Shown: in pieces, positions 51,097-58,577 of the stretch
How positions within the stretch are numbered: position 1 is the stretch's first letter
Layout: each line of letters starts with the position of its first letter
Assembly (NCBI RefSeq): GCF_002198665.1
Contig: NZ_MWLM01000062.1
Span: forward strand, 108,791 to 172,790
Origin: Novosphingobium sp. B 225
Lineage (GTDB): Bacteria > Pseudomonadota > Alphaproteobacteria > Sphingomonadales > Sphingomonadaceae
DNA length: 64,000 bases
Reading direction: 5' to 3'
Notes under the pieces: model-generated
What the model saw: the letters and a program-made list of their open reading frames with translations, nothing else
Told to the model about the DNA's origin: nothing
Database searches by the model: none
Position numbers and translations under genes: made by a program

Positions 51097-52374
51097 ATGA
51101 GTGAGACGATTTTTGCCCTGTCGAGCGGCGCTCCGCCCGCCGCGATTGGCGTGATTCGCGTCAGCGGGCCGCAGGCCGGTGCCGCATTGACGGCACTGGC
51201 TGGCCGTCTGCCCGCACCGCGCCGTGCCGTGCTGATGCGGCTGCGCGACGGGCACGGTGCCATGCTCGATTCGGCGCTGGTGCTATGGCTGCCCGGACCA
51301 AACAGCGATACCGGTGAAGATACGGTTGAGCTGCAATGTCATGGCGGCCGTGCAGTGATCGCGGCGGTAGAGGCGGCGCTGGCTGCGCTGCCAGGGCTGC
51401 GCCGGGCGGGGCCGGGCGAATTCACCCGCCGCGCCTTTGCCAATGGCAGAATCGATTTGGCCGAAGCCGAAGGGCTGGCCGACCTGCTCTCCGCCGAAAC
51501 CGAACTGCAGCGGCTGTCGGCCATGACGATGGCGGGCGGGCAGTTTTCCGGGCAGGTCGCGGCCTGGCGTGAACGCCTGCTGATGCTGTCAGCTTCGGTC
51601 GAAGCCGTGCTCGATTTCAGCGACGAGGATGACGTCGCACTGCTCCCGGCCGACTTCATCGCGCGAATCACGGCTTTTGCCGCGGAATTGGGTGATTGGC
51701 TGGCCCGGCCGCGCGCCGAAGCCCTGAAGGAAGGCTATCGGGTGGTGCTGGCAGGACCGCCAAATGTCGGAAAGAGCACTCTATTCAATGCGTTGGTTGA
51801 AAGTGAGGCGGCAATCGTCGCCCCGGTGGCGGGAACCACGCGCGACGTCTTGACCCACCCGGTCGCACTGGCTGGGGTGCCGTTTCGGTTCTTCGATACG
51901 GCGGGGCTGCGCGAGCAGACAGGCGATACGATTGAGGCGATCGGGATCGAACGGGCGCAGGGTGCAATGCGGCAGGCTGATCTGGTGTTGTGGCTCGGCC
52001 CCGAAGGTGAAGGACCGCCCGCAGCGTGGGAAATCGCTGCGCAGTGCGACCGTCCGGAACTTGGCAGCAAGCGCGCGCCGCGCCACCGGCTTTCGGCGCT
52101 GTCGGGTGAGGGCATGGACGGGTTGCGCGGCGATCTGGTGGAGACTGCGCGCCTGGCCCTGCCGCGCCCTGGCGAGGCTGCCTTGAACCAGCGCCAGCAC
52201 CGCTTGCTCGATGAAGCGCGGATCACCCTCGATGGCGCGGCAGGGCTCAGTGATCCTTTGCTTGTGGCGGAGAACCTGCGGCTCGCGCGGGTCTGTTTTG
52301 ACCGACTGTTGGGGCGGACCACTACAGAGGACATGCTCGACACGCTGTTTGGACGATTCTGCATTGGGAAATGA
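51097..52374 (+). CDS. mnmE: tRNA modification GTPase MnmE
   Basis: tRNA wobble-uridine modifying GTPase of 425 residues (E. coli 454). The N-terminal THF-binding domain starts ETIFALSSGAPPAAIGVIRVSG. The G domain has G1 GPPNVGKSTLFNAL near 224-237, G2 GTTRDVL and G3 DTAGLREQTGDTIE near 268. The C-terminal CIGK (with the catalytic Cys) is intact. The expected G4 NKxD is not visible; the equivalent stretch near 300-325 reads WLGPEGEGPPAAW...QCDRPE. It works as a complex with MnmG, whose gene is next, separated by a parS-bearing gap. Confidence 0.92.
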   Translation: MSETIFALSSGAPPAAIGVIRVSGPQAGAALTALAGRLPAPRRAVLMRLRDGHGAMLDSALVLWLPGPNSDTGEDTVELQCHGGRAVIAAVEAALAALPGLRRAGPGEFTRRAFANGRIDLAEAEGLADLLSAETELQRLSAMTMAGGQFSGQVAAWRERLLMLSASVEAVLDFSDEDDVALLPADFIARITAFAAELGDWLARPRAEALKEGYRVVLAGPPNVGKSTLFNALVESEAAIVAPVAGTTRDVLTHPVALAGVPFRFFDTAGLREQTGDTIEAIGIERAQGAMRQADLVLWLGPEGEGPPAAWEIAAQCDRPELGSKRAPRHRLSALSGEGMDGLRGDLVETARLALPRPGEAALNQRQHRLLDEARITLDGAAGLSDPLLVAENLRLARVCFDRLLGRTTTEDMLDTLFGRFCIGK

Positions 52375-52375
52375 G

Positions 52376-52391
52376 TGTTCCACGTGGAACA
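52376..52391. promoter_or_regulatory. parS site 1 (TGTTCCACGTGGAACA)
   Basis: Perfect match to the parS consensus TGTTNCACGTGNAACA, immediately after the mnmE stop codon and before mnmG. ParB encoded at 55.8 kb should load and spread here. Confidence 0.95.
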
Positions 52392-52526
52392 TTGCAGGCT
52401 AGCGCGGTAATTTCAGCATCCAAACCAACGCTGGTTGGTCCTGGATCAAGTTCTTTGGGCTGACGGGCTCTGTGCAGCCAGCGCACACCTCCTTCGATCC
52501 CCGCTCATCCTCATCCCCACCAAACC

Positions 52527-52542
52527 TGTTCCACGTGGAACA
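52527..52542. promoter_or_regulatory. parS site 2 (TGTTCCACGTGGAACA)
   Basis: Second perfect parS in the mnmE-mnmG gap, 23 bp before the mnmG start. The in-frame extension of mnmG upstream crosses this site, which argues that the real start is 52565. Confidence 0.95.
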
Positions 52543-52564
52543 CGAATGCGCTAAGGCGCGGCAT

Positions 52565-54412
52565 ATGCAGCACTATGATGTTCTGGTGATCGGCGGCGGC
52601 CATGCCGGGGTCGAAGCGGCGGCGGTCGCGGCACGGATGGGGGCACGGACCGCATTAGTCAGCTTTGATCTGGCTGCGATTGGCGCGATGAGCTGCAACC
52701 CTGCGATTGGCGGGTTGGGCAAGGGCCATCTGGTGCGTGAGGTTGACGCCTTTGACGGAATCATTGCCAAGGCGGCGGATACGGCGGCGATCCATTACCG
52801 GATGCTCAACCGCTCAAAGGGTAGTGCGGTGCAGGGGCCGCGCGTGCAGGCGGATCGCAAGCTGTTCAAGGCGTCGGTCCAGCAGCAATTGCATCACCAG
52901 GGCGATCTGACCCTGATTGCGGGTGAAGCGGCTGCGCTGAAGCTGAACGGCGGGCGTGTGACGGGGATTGAACTTGCTGACGGCACGGTGCTGTCTGCTG
53001 CTGCGGTGGTGCTGTGCACTGGCACATTCCTGGGCGGGACCCTGTTTCGGGGTGAAGAACGCATGACCGGCGGGCGGATCGGCGAAGCCTCTGCGCAGCG
53101 GCTTGCCATGCAAATGCGTGATGCGGACCTGCCGATGGCCCGGCTAAAGACTGGTACGCCGCCCCGGCTTGATGGGCGGACGATCGATTGGGCGCGGCTG
53201 CAAGAGCAGCCGAGCGACGTCGAGCCGTGGTGCATGTCAGCAATGGGACAGGGCCGGGTGAACCCCCAGCTATTCTGCGCCATCACGCGCACCAACAGCC
53301 GCAGCCACGAGGTCATCCGCGCCAATCTGGACCGCTCACCAATGTTTACCGGAGCAATCGGAGCATCGGGTCCGCGCTATTGCCCCTCGATCGAGGACAA
53401 GATTCACCGTTTTGCCGATCGGGACGGGCATCAGGTGTTTCTGGAACCGGAAGGGCTAAGCACGCACCTGGTCTATCCAAATGGGATCAGCACTTCGTTG
53501 CCAACTGACGTTCAGTTGGCGATGCTGCGGACGATGCAGGGGCTGGAACAGGTGGTCATGGACGTGCCCGGCTATGCTGTCGAATACGATCATATCGACC
53601 CACGCGCTTTGCGGCCCACTTTGGAGCTGCGGCCGATGCCTGGGCTCTATTGCGCTGGGCAGATCAACGGCACCACTGGTTATGAAGAGGCGGCAGCGCA
53701 GGGGCTGGTCGCCGGGATGCAGGCCGCCGCTGTGGTGCTGGGGCGCGAAGGCCCGGGGCTGGACCGCGCCAACAGTTATATGGCGGTGATGATCGACGAC
53801 CTGACCTTGCACGGGGTAAGCGAGCCCTATCGAATGCTGACTGCGCGCGCCGAATACCGACTGCGGCTGCGCGCCAACAATGCCGCGAGCCGACTGACTC
53901 CGCTTGGGCTCACCGTGGGATGTATCGGATCGGCGCGCGCCGCGTGGTTTGCGCGGCGGGAGGAGCGCCGGGAGCGCTTAGACCAGGCGCTGGACCGCGC
54001 GGTGACCAGTGCCGAACTGTCAGGGGCGGGGCTGCCGGTGCGGCCGGATGCCGGGCGTCTGGCGCTGCGCGAATGGCTGCGCTTTTCCGGAGTTGAGCTG
54101 GCGTCCGTGCTGCCGTGGCTGGGTGACGTCACGCTGGACGATCCCGAGCTTGAGGCTGAAATGGTCGAGGATGCGGCCTATGCACCCTATCTGGCGCGGC
54201 AGGATGCCGAGCTGCGTGATTTGCGGGCGGGCGAAGCACTGCCGCTGGGGGATGACTTCCCTTATGCCGCGATCCCAGGCCTTTCGCGGGAGATGGTTGA
54301 GCGGCTGACATCGGCCCGGCCGGCGACACTGGCGGCAGCGGGCCGCGTGGCTGGGGTTACCCCGGCGGCGCTTGCGGCGCTGCTGGTCCATGCCCGCAGG
54401 CGTGCGGCGTGA
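52565..54412 (+). CDS. mnmG: tRNA uridine-5-carboxymethylaminomethyl enzyme MnmG (GidA)
   Basis: FAD-dependent tRNA wobble modification enzyme of 615 residues. The FAD motif is [23 protein letters not shown] (3-25). [18 protein letters not shown] near 42-59 is the first GidA signature and [13 protein letters not shown] near 374-386 the second. The start ATG 52565 gives the canonical [12 protein letters not shown]; the upstream frame to 52472 reads through parS 2. It forms a complex with MnmE and overlaps rsmG by 4 nt. Confidence 0.95.
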   Translation: MQHYDVLVIGGGHAGVEAAAVAARMGARTALVSFDLAAIGAMSCNPAIGGLGKGHLVREVDAFDGIIAKAADTAAIHYRMLNRSKGSAVQGPRVQADRKLFKASVQQQLHHQGDLTLIAGEAAALKLNGGRVTGIELADGTVLSAAAVVLCTGTFLGGTLFRGEERMTGGRIGEASAQRLAMQMRDADLPMARLKTGTPPRLDGRTIDWARLQEQPSDVEPWCMSAMGQGRVNPQLFCAITRTNSRSHEVIRANLDRSPMFTGAIGASGPRYCPSIEDKIHRFADRDGHQVFLEPEGLSTHLVYPNGISTSLPTDVQLAMLRTMQGLEQVVMDVPGYAVEYDHIDPRALRPTLELRPMPGLYCAGQINGTTGYEEAAAQGLVAGMQAAAVVLGREGPGLDRANSYMAVMIDDLTLHGVSEPYRMLTARAEYRLRLRANNAASRLTPLGLTVGCIGSARAAWFARREERRERLDQALDRAVTSAELSGAGLPVRPDAGRLALREWLRFSGVELASVLPWLGDVTLDDPELEAEMVEDAAYAPYLARQDAELRDLRAGEALPLGDDFPYAAIPGLSREMVERLTSARPATLAAAGRVAGVTPAALAALLVHARRRAA

Positions 54413-55068
54413 GTATGGGGTTGCGCACCGAGGTGGAAGCGCGAGACTGGCTTGCGCAATTACCCGAATGGGATGTGGCTGCGGCGGAACGGCTCGAATT
54501 GCTGGTGCGCTTGCTGGGTGAGGAGAACCAGACCCAGAATCTGGTTTCCGCCGCGAGCCTGAGCGAGGTGTGGAGGCGCCATGTGGCGGATTCGGCCCAG
54601 CTGCTGCGACATGTTTCACGTGAAACATCTTCGCCATGGCTCGACCTTGGCACAGGGGCCGGTTTCCCCGGACTGGTGATCGCGGCACTGCGGCCCGAAT
54701 GCAAAGTGCTGATGGTTGAATCGCGGGCGCGGCGAATCGATTGGCTTGAGCGCGCGCGAATCGCCATGGGGCTGGAACAGGCGCAAGTGCTTGGAGCGCG
54801 GCTCGAACAGGTAGAGACCTTGCCGGTTCGTGCCATTTCAGCACGCGCTTTCGCACCTTTGCCGCGTTTGCTTGAGCTATCCGCACGATTTTCCACAGCG
54901 GACACCATGTGGCTGTTGCCGAAGGGGCGCTCTGCGGCCCAAGAATTGTCCGAACTCAGCGGCTGGCGGCACATGTTCCACGTGGAACAATCGCTCACCG
55001 ATGGTGAAGCCGGGGTCATTCTCGGCACTTTGGCCGCTCAGCAGGCCGGAAAGGGTAAAAAACCGTGA
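54409..55068 (+). CDS. rsmG: 16S rRNA (guanine527-N7)-methyltransferase RsmG (GidB)
   Basis: SAM-dependent rRNA methyltransferase of 219 residues. [29 protein letters not shown] near 38-66 and the SAM motif [15 protein letters not shown] near 77-91 are diagnostic; [18 protein letters not shown] follows near 140-157. It starts with GTG overlapping the mnmG stop (GTGA). The coding sequence contains two parS sites, at 54612 and 54974, which encode FHVEQ- and HVSRE-type residues. Confidence 0.93.
   Translation: MSMGLRTEVEARDWLAQLPEWDVAAAERLELLVRLLGEENQTQNLVSAASLSEVWRRHVADSAQLLRHVSRETSSPWLDLGTGAGFPGLVIAALRPECKVLMVESRARRIDWLERARIAMGLEQAQVLGARLEQVETLPVRAISARAFAPLPRLLELSARFSTADTMWLLPKGRSAAQELSELSGWRHMFHVEQSLTDGEAGVILGTLAAQQAGKGKKP
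54612..54627. promoter_or_regulatory. parS site 3 (TGTTTCACGTGAAACA) inside rsmG
   Basis: Perfect 16-bp parS in the classical T/A variant, within the rsmG coding region. It encodes residues around HVSRE, so protein and DNA constraints coincide here. Confidence 0.95.
54974..54989. promoter_or_regulatory. parS site 4 (TGTTCCACGTGGAACA) inside rsmG
   Basis: Perfect 16-bp parS about 76 bp upstream of the rsmG stop, 76-91 bp before the parA start. ParB bound here could also affect parAB expression. Confidence 0.95.
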
Positions 55069-55847
55069 TTCGCGTGGCGATCGCCAACCAGAAGGGTGGG
55101 GTGGGCAAGACTACCACAGCGATCAACATCGCCACCGCCATGGCCGCTACCGGCTGGCGGGTATTGCTGATCGATCTTGATCCGCAGGGGAATGCCTCGA
55201 CCGGGATTGGTGTTGGAACCGCCGAGCGAACCACTTCATCCTATGATCTGCTGGTCGATCAGGCGCCGTTGGCCGAATGCGTCATGCCCACCCGAATCCC
55301 CGGGCTGGATCTGGTTCCGGCAACGGTTGACCTGTCTGGCGCCGAAGTTGAACTGGTTGCGGTAGACAATCGCACCGACCGGCTGCGCGATGCGCTGAAC
55401 GGCGGGGCTGGTGCTGCCTATGACGTTTGCTTCATTGATTGTCCGCCTTCGCTGGGCCTGCTCACGCTTAATGCGCTCTGTGCGGCAGATACCTTGCTGG
55501 TGCCTTTGCAATGCGAATTCTTTGCCCTCGAAGGGCTCAGCCAGTTGCTTCAGACGGTTGAGCGAGTGCAGCAGCGGTTCAATCCCAACCTTGGGATCGT
55601 GGGCGTGGCGCTGACCATGTTCGATCGGCGCAACCGCCTGACCGATCAGGTCGCGGATGATGTCCGATCGTGCCTGGGTTCGCTGGTGTTCGAATCGGTG
55701 ATTCCGCGCAATGTCCGCTTGTCCGAGGCACCCAGCCACGGGCTGCCTGCGCTAGTCTATGACCATACCTGCACTGGCAGCCGCGCCTATATGGCCCTGG
55801 CCCGCGAACTGATTTCCCGCCTGCCCGAACGAAAGAAAGCAGCATGA
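55065..55847 (+). CDS. parA: Chromosome partitioning ATPase ParA (Soj)
   Basis: Walker-type ATPase of 260 residues that drives ParB-parS movement. The deviant Walker A IANQKGGVGKTTTAIN (5-20), LLIDLDPQGNAST near 36-48 and FIDCPPSLGLLTLNAL near 122-137 are all present. It starts with GTG overlapping the rsmG stop. parB follows with a 4-nt overlap (ATGA), so the pair is co-translated. Confidence 0.97.
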   Translation: MIRVAIANQKGGVGKTTTAINIATAMAATGWRVLLIDLDPQGNASTGIGVGTAERTTSSYDLLVDQAPLAECVMPTRIPGLDLVPATVDLSGAEVELVAVDNRTDRLRDALNGGAGAAYDVCFIDCPPSLGLLTLNALCAADTLLVPLQCEFFALEGLSQLLQTVERVQQRFNPNLGIVGVALTMFDRRNRLTDQVADDVRSCLGSLVFESVIPRNVRLSEAPSHGLPALVYDHTCTGSRAYMALARELISRLPERKKAA

Positions 55848-56821
55848 GCGATGAGCCCGTTTTCCGTGTTTCCGTGCCGCAGATTGTCGGCACCACGAAA
55901 AAGCGCCCCCCGGCGCTGGGCCGCGGACTTGGTGCATTGCTGGGCGATTCGCGGCGCGAAGAGCCGTTGGTGGTGCAGCGTGAAGACATGGCGACAGGCG
56001 GTACTCCCGCTGCATCTGCAACCGCCGGTCTGGCTGCGATTCCGGTGGCGGACATCGTGCCGCTGCCCGGTCAGCCGCGCAGCCACTTTGACGATGCCGC
56101 GCTGGATGAACTGGCTGCATCGATCGCGGCGCGCGGCGTAATCCAGCCGGTCATCGTAACGCCGCTGGGGCAGGGGCGTTATCGCCTGGTCGCGGGTGAA
56201 CGTCGCTGGCGTGCGGCTCAGCGCGCGCAATTGCATGAGATTCCTGCCATCATTCGCGACTTGAGCGAGCGCGAGGTGATGGCGCTGGCCTTGATCGAGA
56301 ACCTGCAGCGCGAGGATCTCAACCCGATTGAGGAAGCGCGCGCCTATCACCGCCTTGCGGAAGATGAAGGCCTGACCCAGGCAGAGATCGCCAAGATGGT
56401 CGACAAAAGCCGCAGCCACGTCGCCAACTTTCAGCGGCTGCTGGCCTTGCCGGAGCCGGTAATCGACCTCGTCGAGCAGGGTAAGCTTTCGATGGGGCAC
56501 GCCCGTGCTCTGGTAGGGGTTGAGCGGGCACAGGAACTGGCCGAACAAGCTGTGGCACGCCGATTGTCGGTGCGCGAGGTGGAGAAGCTCGCGCGGCGCA
56601 AAAACGCGCCTCCTGTCGGTCCGCGCAGGGCGCGTGGCGAGCGCGATTCGGCCGCAACCGCCGATATTGCCGCCGTGCAGAGCCATCTTGAGGAGTTCCT
56701 GGGGCTGTCGGTGCGAATCAATACCGATGCCGACCCGCGGTCCGGTGCAGTGACGATCCGTTATCGTACGCTCGATCAACTGGACCTGATTTGCCAGCGG
56801 CTGACCGGTGGCGGGATCTGA
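55844..56821 (+). CDS. parB: Chromosome partitioning protein ParB (Spo0J)
   Basis: CTP-dependent clamp of 325 residues that loads at parS. The N-terminal RGLGALLGDS near 27-36 is the ParA-interacting segment. The CTPase core has PGQPRSHFDDAALDELAASI near 75-94 and AGERRWRAAQRAQL near 120-133 (GERRxR motif). The helix-turn-helix MVDKSRSHVANFQRLLALP lies near 185-203. The C-terminal dimerisation domain includes VRINTDADPRSGAVTIRY. The four parS sites upstream are its targets. Confidence 0.97.
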   Translation: MSDEPVFRVSVPQIVGTTKKRPPALGRGLGALLGDSRREEPLVVQREDMATGGTPAASATAGLAAIPVADIVPLPGQPRSHFDDAALDELAASIAARGVIQPVIVTPLGQGRYRLVAGERRWRAAQRAQLHEIPAIIRDLSEREVMALALIENLQREDLNPIEEARAYHRLAEDEGLTQAEIAKMVDKSRSHVANFQRLLALPEPVIDLVEQGKLSMGHARALVGVERAQELAEQAVARRLSVREVEKLARRKNAPPVGPRRARGERDSAATADIAAVQSHLEEFLGLSVRINTDADPRSGAVTIRYRTLDQLDLICQRLTGGGI

Positions 56822-57013
56822 TAAGGCCCGGAAATCAGGGATTCTACCTGAGCAAACCTTAACACCTTCCTGTGATCTGTTAACCATAGTGGGCAGTAAA
56901 GACTGAACACCGTGGTTCTACATAGGGTCCTGCGAATGGGGGCAAGCCGTCCATTCGGGCGGCGCATTCCCGCGCTGCATTGCTCGTGAATGCTTGGAAG
57001 GGACCAGTTTATT
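56822..57013. other. Intergenic region upstream of the pilin gene
   Basis: 192 nt. TTAAC at 56859 and TTAACCAT at 56880-56887 are CtrA half-site-like words, 21 bp apart start to start, not the canonical 7-bp spacing. A promoter for the pilin gene must lie here, but I cannot fix its boxes. A GGAAGGGA Shine-Dalgarno precedes the pilin start. Confidence 0.4.
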
Positions 57014-57523
57014 ATGCGTACTTCGCTTCGTCTTGCTGTTGTTGGCGCCGCACTCGGCGCTATGTCGTTTGCTTCGGCCGCCAATGCCGCGACCACCGCG
57101 ACCGCAACCGCCACCGCTGAAGTGCTCAGCACCCTGTCGGTAACCGCCGACAGCGCGCTCGACTTCGGCCAGATCGCTGCCAACACCGGCGGCACCGTCA
57201 CCGTCAATGCCGATTCGACCGTAGCGTCGACCGGCGCGCTGGTTTCAACCGGTACCCGTGCTCCCGCCAGCTTCACCGTCAGCGGTAGCCAGGGCGCGAT
57301 GGTCGCTGTGACCCTGCCGAGCTCGGCCGCTACCCTGACCCGTTCGGGCGGCACTGAAACGATGAGCCTGTCGGGCTGGAACAGCAACCCGAACGGTGCT
57401 TTCCAGCTGGATGGCACCACCGGCCAGGGCACCTTCTCGGTTGGCGGTACGCTGACCGTGGCGAGCGCCCAGGTTGCTGGCGTTTACAGCGGCACCTTCG
57501 ACGTTTCGGTCGAATACCAGTAA
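57014..57523 (+). CDS. DUF4402-domain pilin-like protein
   Basis: Secreted beta-sandwich subunit of 169 residues. The signal peptide is residues 1-26 (cleavage near AANA). The mature chain starts with Thr-rich TTATATATAEVLSTLSV and has the DUF4402 pattern: LDFGQIAANTGGTVTVNADS near 52-71, a central ASFTVSGSQGAMVAVTLP and the closing SAQVAGVYSGTFDVSVEYQ, resembling pilin donor and acceptor strands. It is probably the major subunit of a chaperone-usher fibre built by the next two genes. No Cys, unlike type 1 pilins. Confidence 0.86.
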   Translation: MRTSLRLAVVGAALGAMSFASAANAATTATATATAEVLSTLSVTADSALDFGQIAANTGGTVTVNADSTVASTGALVSTGTRAPASFTVSGSQGAMVAVTLPSSAATLTRSGGTETMSLSGWNSNPNGAFQLDGTTGQGTFSVGGTLTVASAQVAGVYSGTFDVSVEYQ

Positions 57524-57555
57524 GTTACAACCGTCTGCGGACGGATGAACAGCAA

Positions 57556-57587
57556 GGGCCGCATCCGCTGCGCGGGTGCGGCCCTTT
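57556..57587 (+). terminator. Strong hairpin after the pilin gene (attenuator-type)
   Basis: GGGCCGCATCCGC and GCGGGTGCGGCCC pair over 13 bp (one G-U) around a 3-nt loop, followed by only TTT. It lies 32 nt after the pilin stop and 117 nt before the chaperone gene. A leaky terminator here would raise pilin mRNA above that of the assembly genes, a common arrangement in fimbrial operons. Confidence 0.65.
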
Positions 57588-57703
57588 CGCGTGGGCCAAG
57601 GACGGCGCCAGTTTAGCCGAAAATTAACCCTGTTTTCCTAAAACCTACGGGTAAACCCTAGGGGCGCAATGCGTCCTGTGGTCATCATACACAGGGAATT
57701 CCG

Positions 57704-58540
57704 ATGCTTCAGCTTCAGCTTCTTCGCCGCCTGATCTTGACTACTGCGGCTCTGGCTGCGCCCATGCTGAGTGCGCCCGCCCAGGCCCAGGGTGACTTGC
57801 TCGTCGCGCCGACCCGGGTGGTACTCAACAATGGCGGTAACGCCGAGCTGGTCCTGAGCAACATCGGATCGACCGAAGCGACCTATCGGATCGGAGTCGA
57901 GCTGCGGCGGATGACCGAGAACGGCGACTTTCTTGATGTTCCCGATGCTGAGGCAAATGCGGCGGAAAAGGCCGCTGCTGAAATGGTGCGATATGCTCCG
58001 CGCCGGATAACCCTGCTGCCTGGTCAGCCGCAGGCGGTACGCCTGTCTGCCCGACCCGCCCCGGAATTGCCCGATGGCGAATATCGCGTGCATATGAGCT
58101 TTCGCGCAATTCCCCCGGCGCTCAGCCCGGAAGAAGCTCAAAAGCAGGCGGCGGCGGGAGGTCTCTCAATTCGTCTGACCCCGATATATGGCATCACGAT
58201 TCCGGTTTTCGTTCGCAAGGGTCAGCTCGCGGCCGGAGCAACACTGGCCAACCCGCACCTGGTCAAGTCAGGCAAGGAAATCCTGCTCGACATAACGGTT
58301 AACCGCAGCGGCAGCCGCTCGGTCTATGGCGAACTGATCGGCAAGGGTGTCCGGGGTGAAACCCTGTTCAACCTGCGCGGTGTGGCGGTCTATCCGGAAG
58401 TGGCGCACCGCAGTGTGCGGGTCCCGCTCAATGCCGAACAGCAGGCAAAGCTGACCGCCGGACCTGTCCGGATCGAATACCGCGAAATGCCCGAAAATGG
58501 CGGGCAACTGATCGCCGAGATGACCACGGCGATCCGGTAA
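57704..58540 (+). CDS. Periplasmic pilus-assembly chaperone (PapD-like)
   Basis: Chaperone of 278 residues. The signal peptide is residues 1-27 (cleavage near AQAQ). The N-terminal Ig domain starts DLLVAPTRVVLNNGGNAELVLSNIGS near 28-53, with the LxVxPtRvvl strand that caps pilins. YAPRRITLLPGQPQAVRLSA near 100-119 is the F1-G1 region and contains the conserved Arg. The second domain has ITIPVFVRKGQL. It differs from classical PapD enough to belong with DUF4402-linked chaperones. Its Shine-Dalgarno is AGGGAA. Confidence 0.87.
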   Translation: MLQLQLLRRLILTTAALAAPMLSAPAQAQGDLLVAPTRVVLNNGGNAELVLSNIGSTEATYRIGVELRRMTENGDFLDVPDAEANAAEKAAAEMVRYAPRRITLLPGQPQAVRLSARPAPELPDGEYRVHMSFRAIPPALSPEEAQKQAAAGGLSIRLTPIYGITIPVFVRKGQLAAGATLANPHLVKSGKEILLDITVNRSGSRSVYGELIGKGVRGETLFNLRGVAVYPEVAHRSVRVPLNAEQQAKLTAGPVRIEYREMPENGGQLIAEMTTAIR

Positions 58541-58577
58541 CATAATGAACAATAGATATAAAATGTGAAATGACGTC

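Noticed and set aside
52472..52564. N-terminal extension of MnmG
   Set aside because: It would translate through parS site 2 and precede the canonical [12 protein letters not shown] start.
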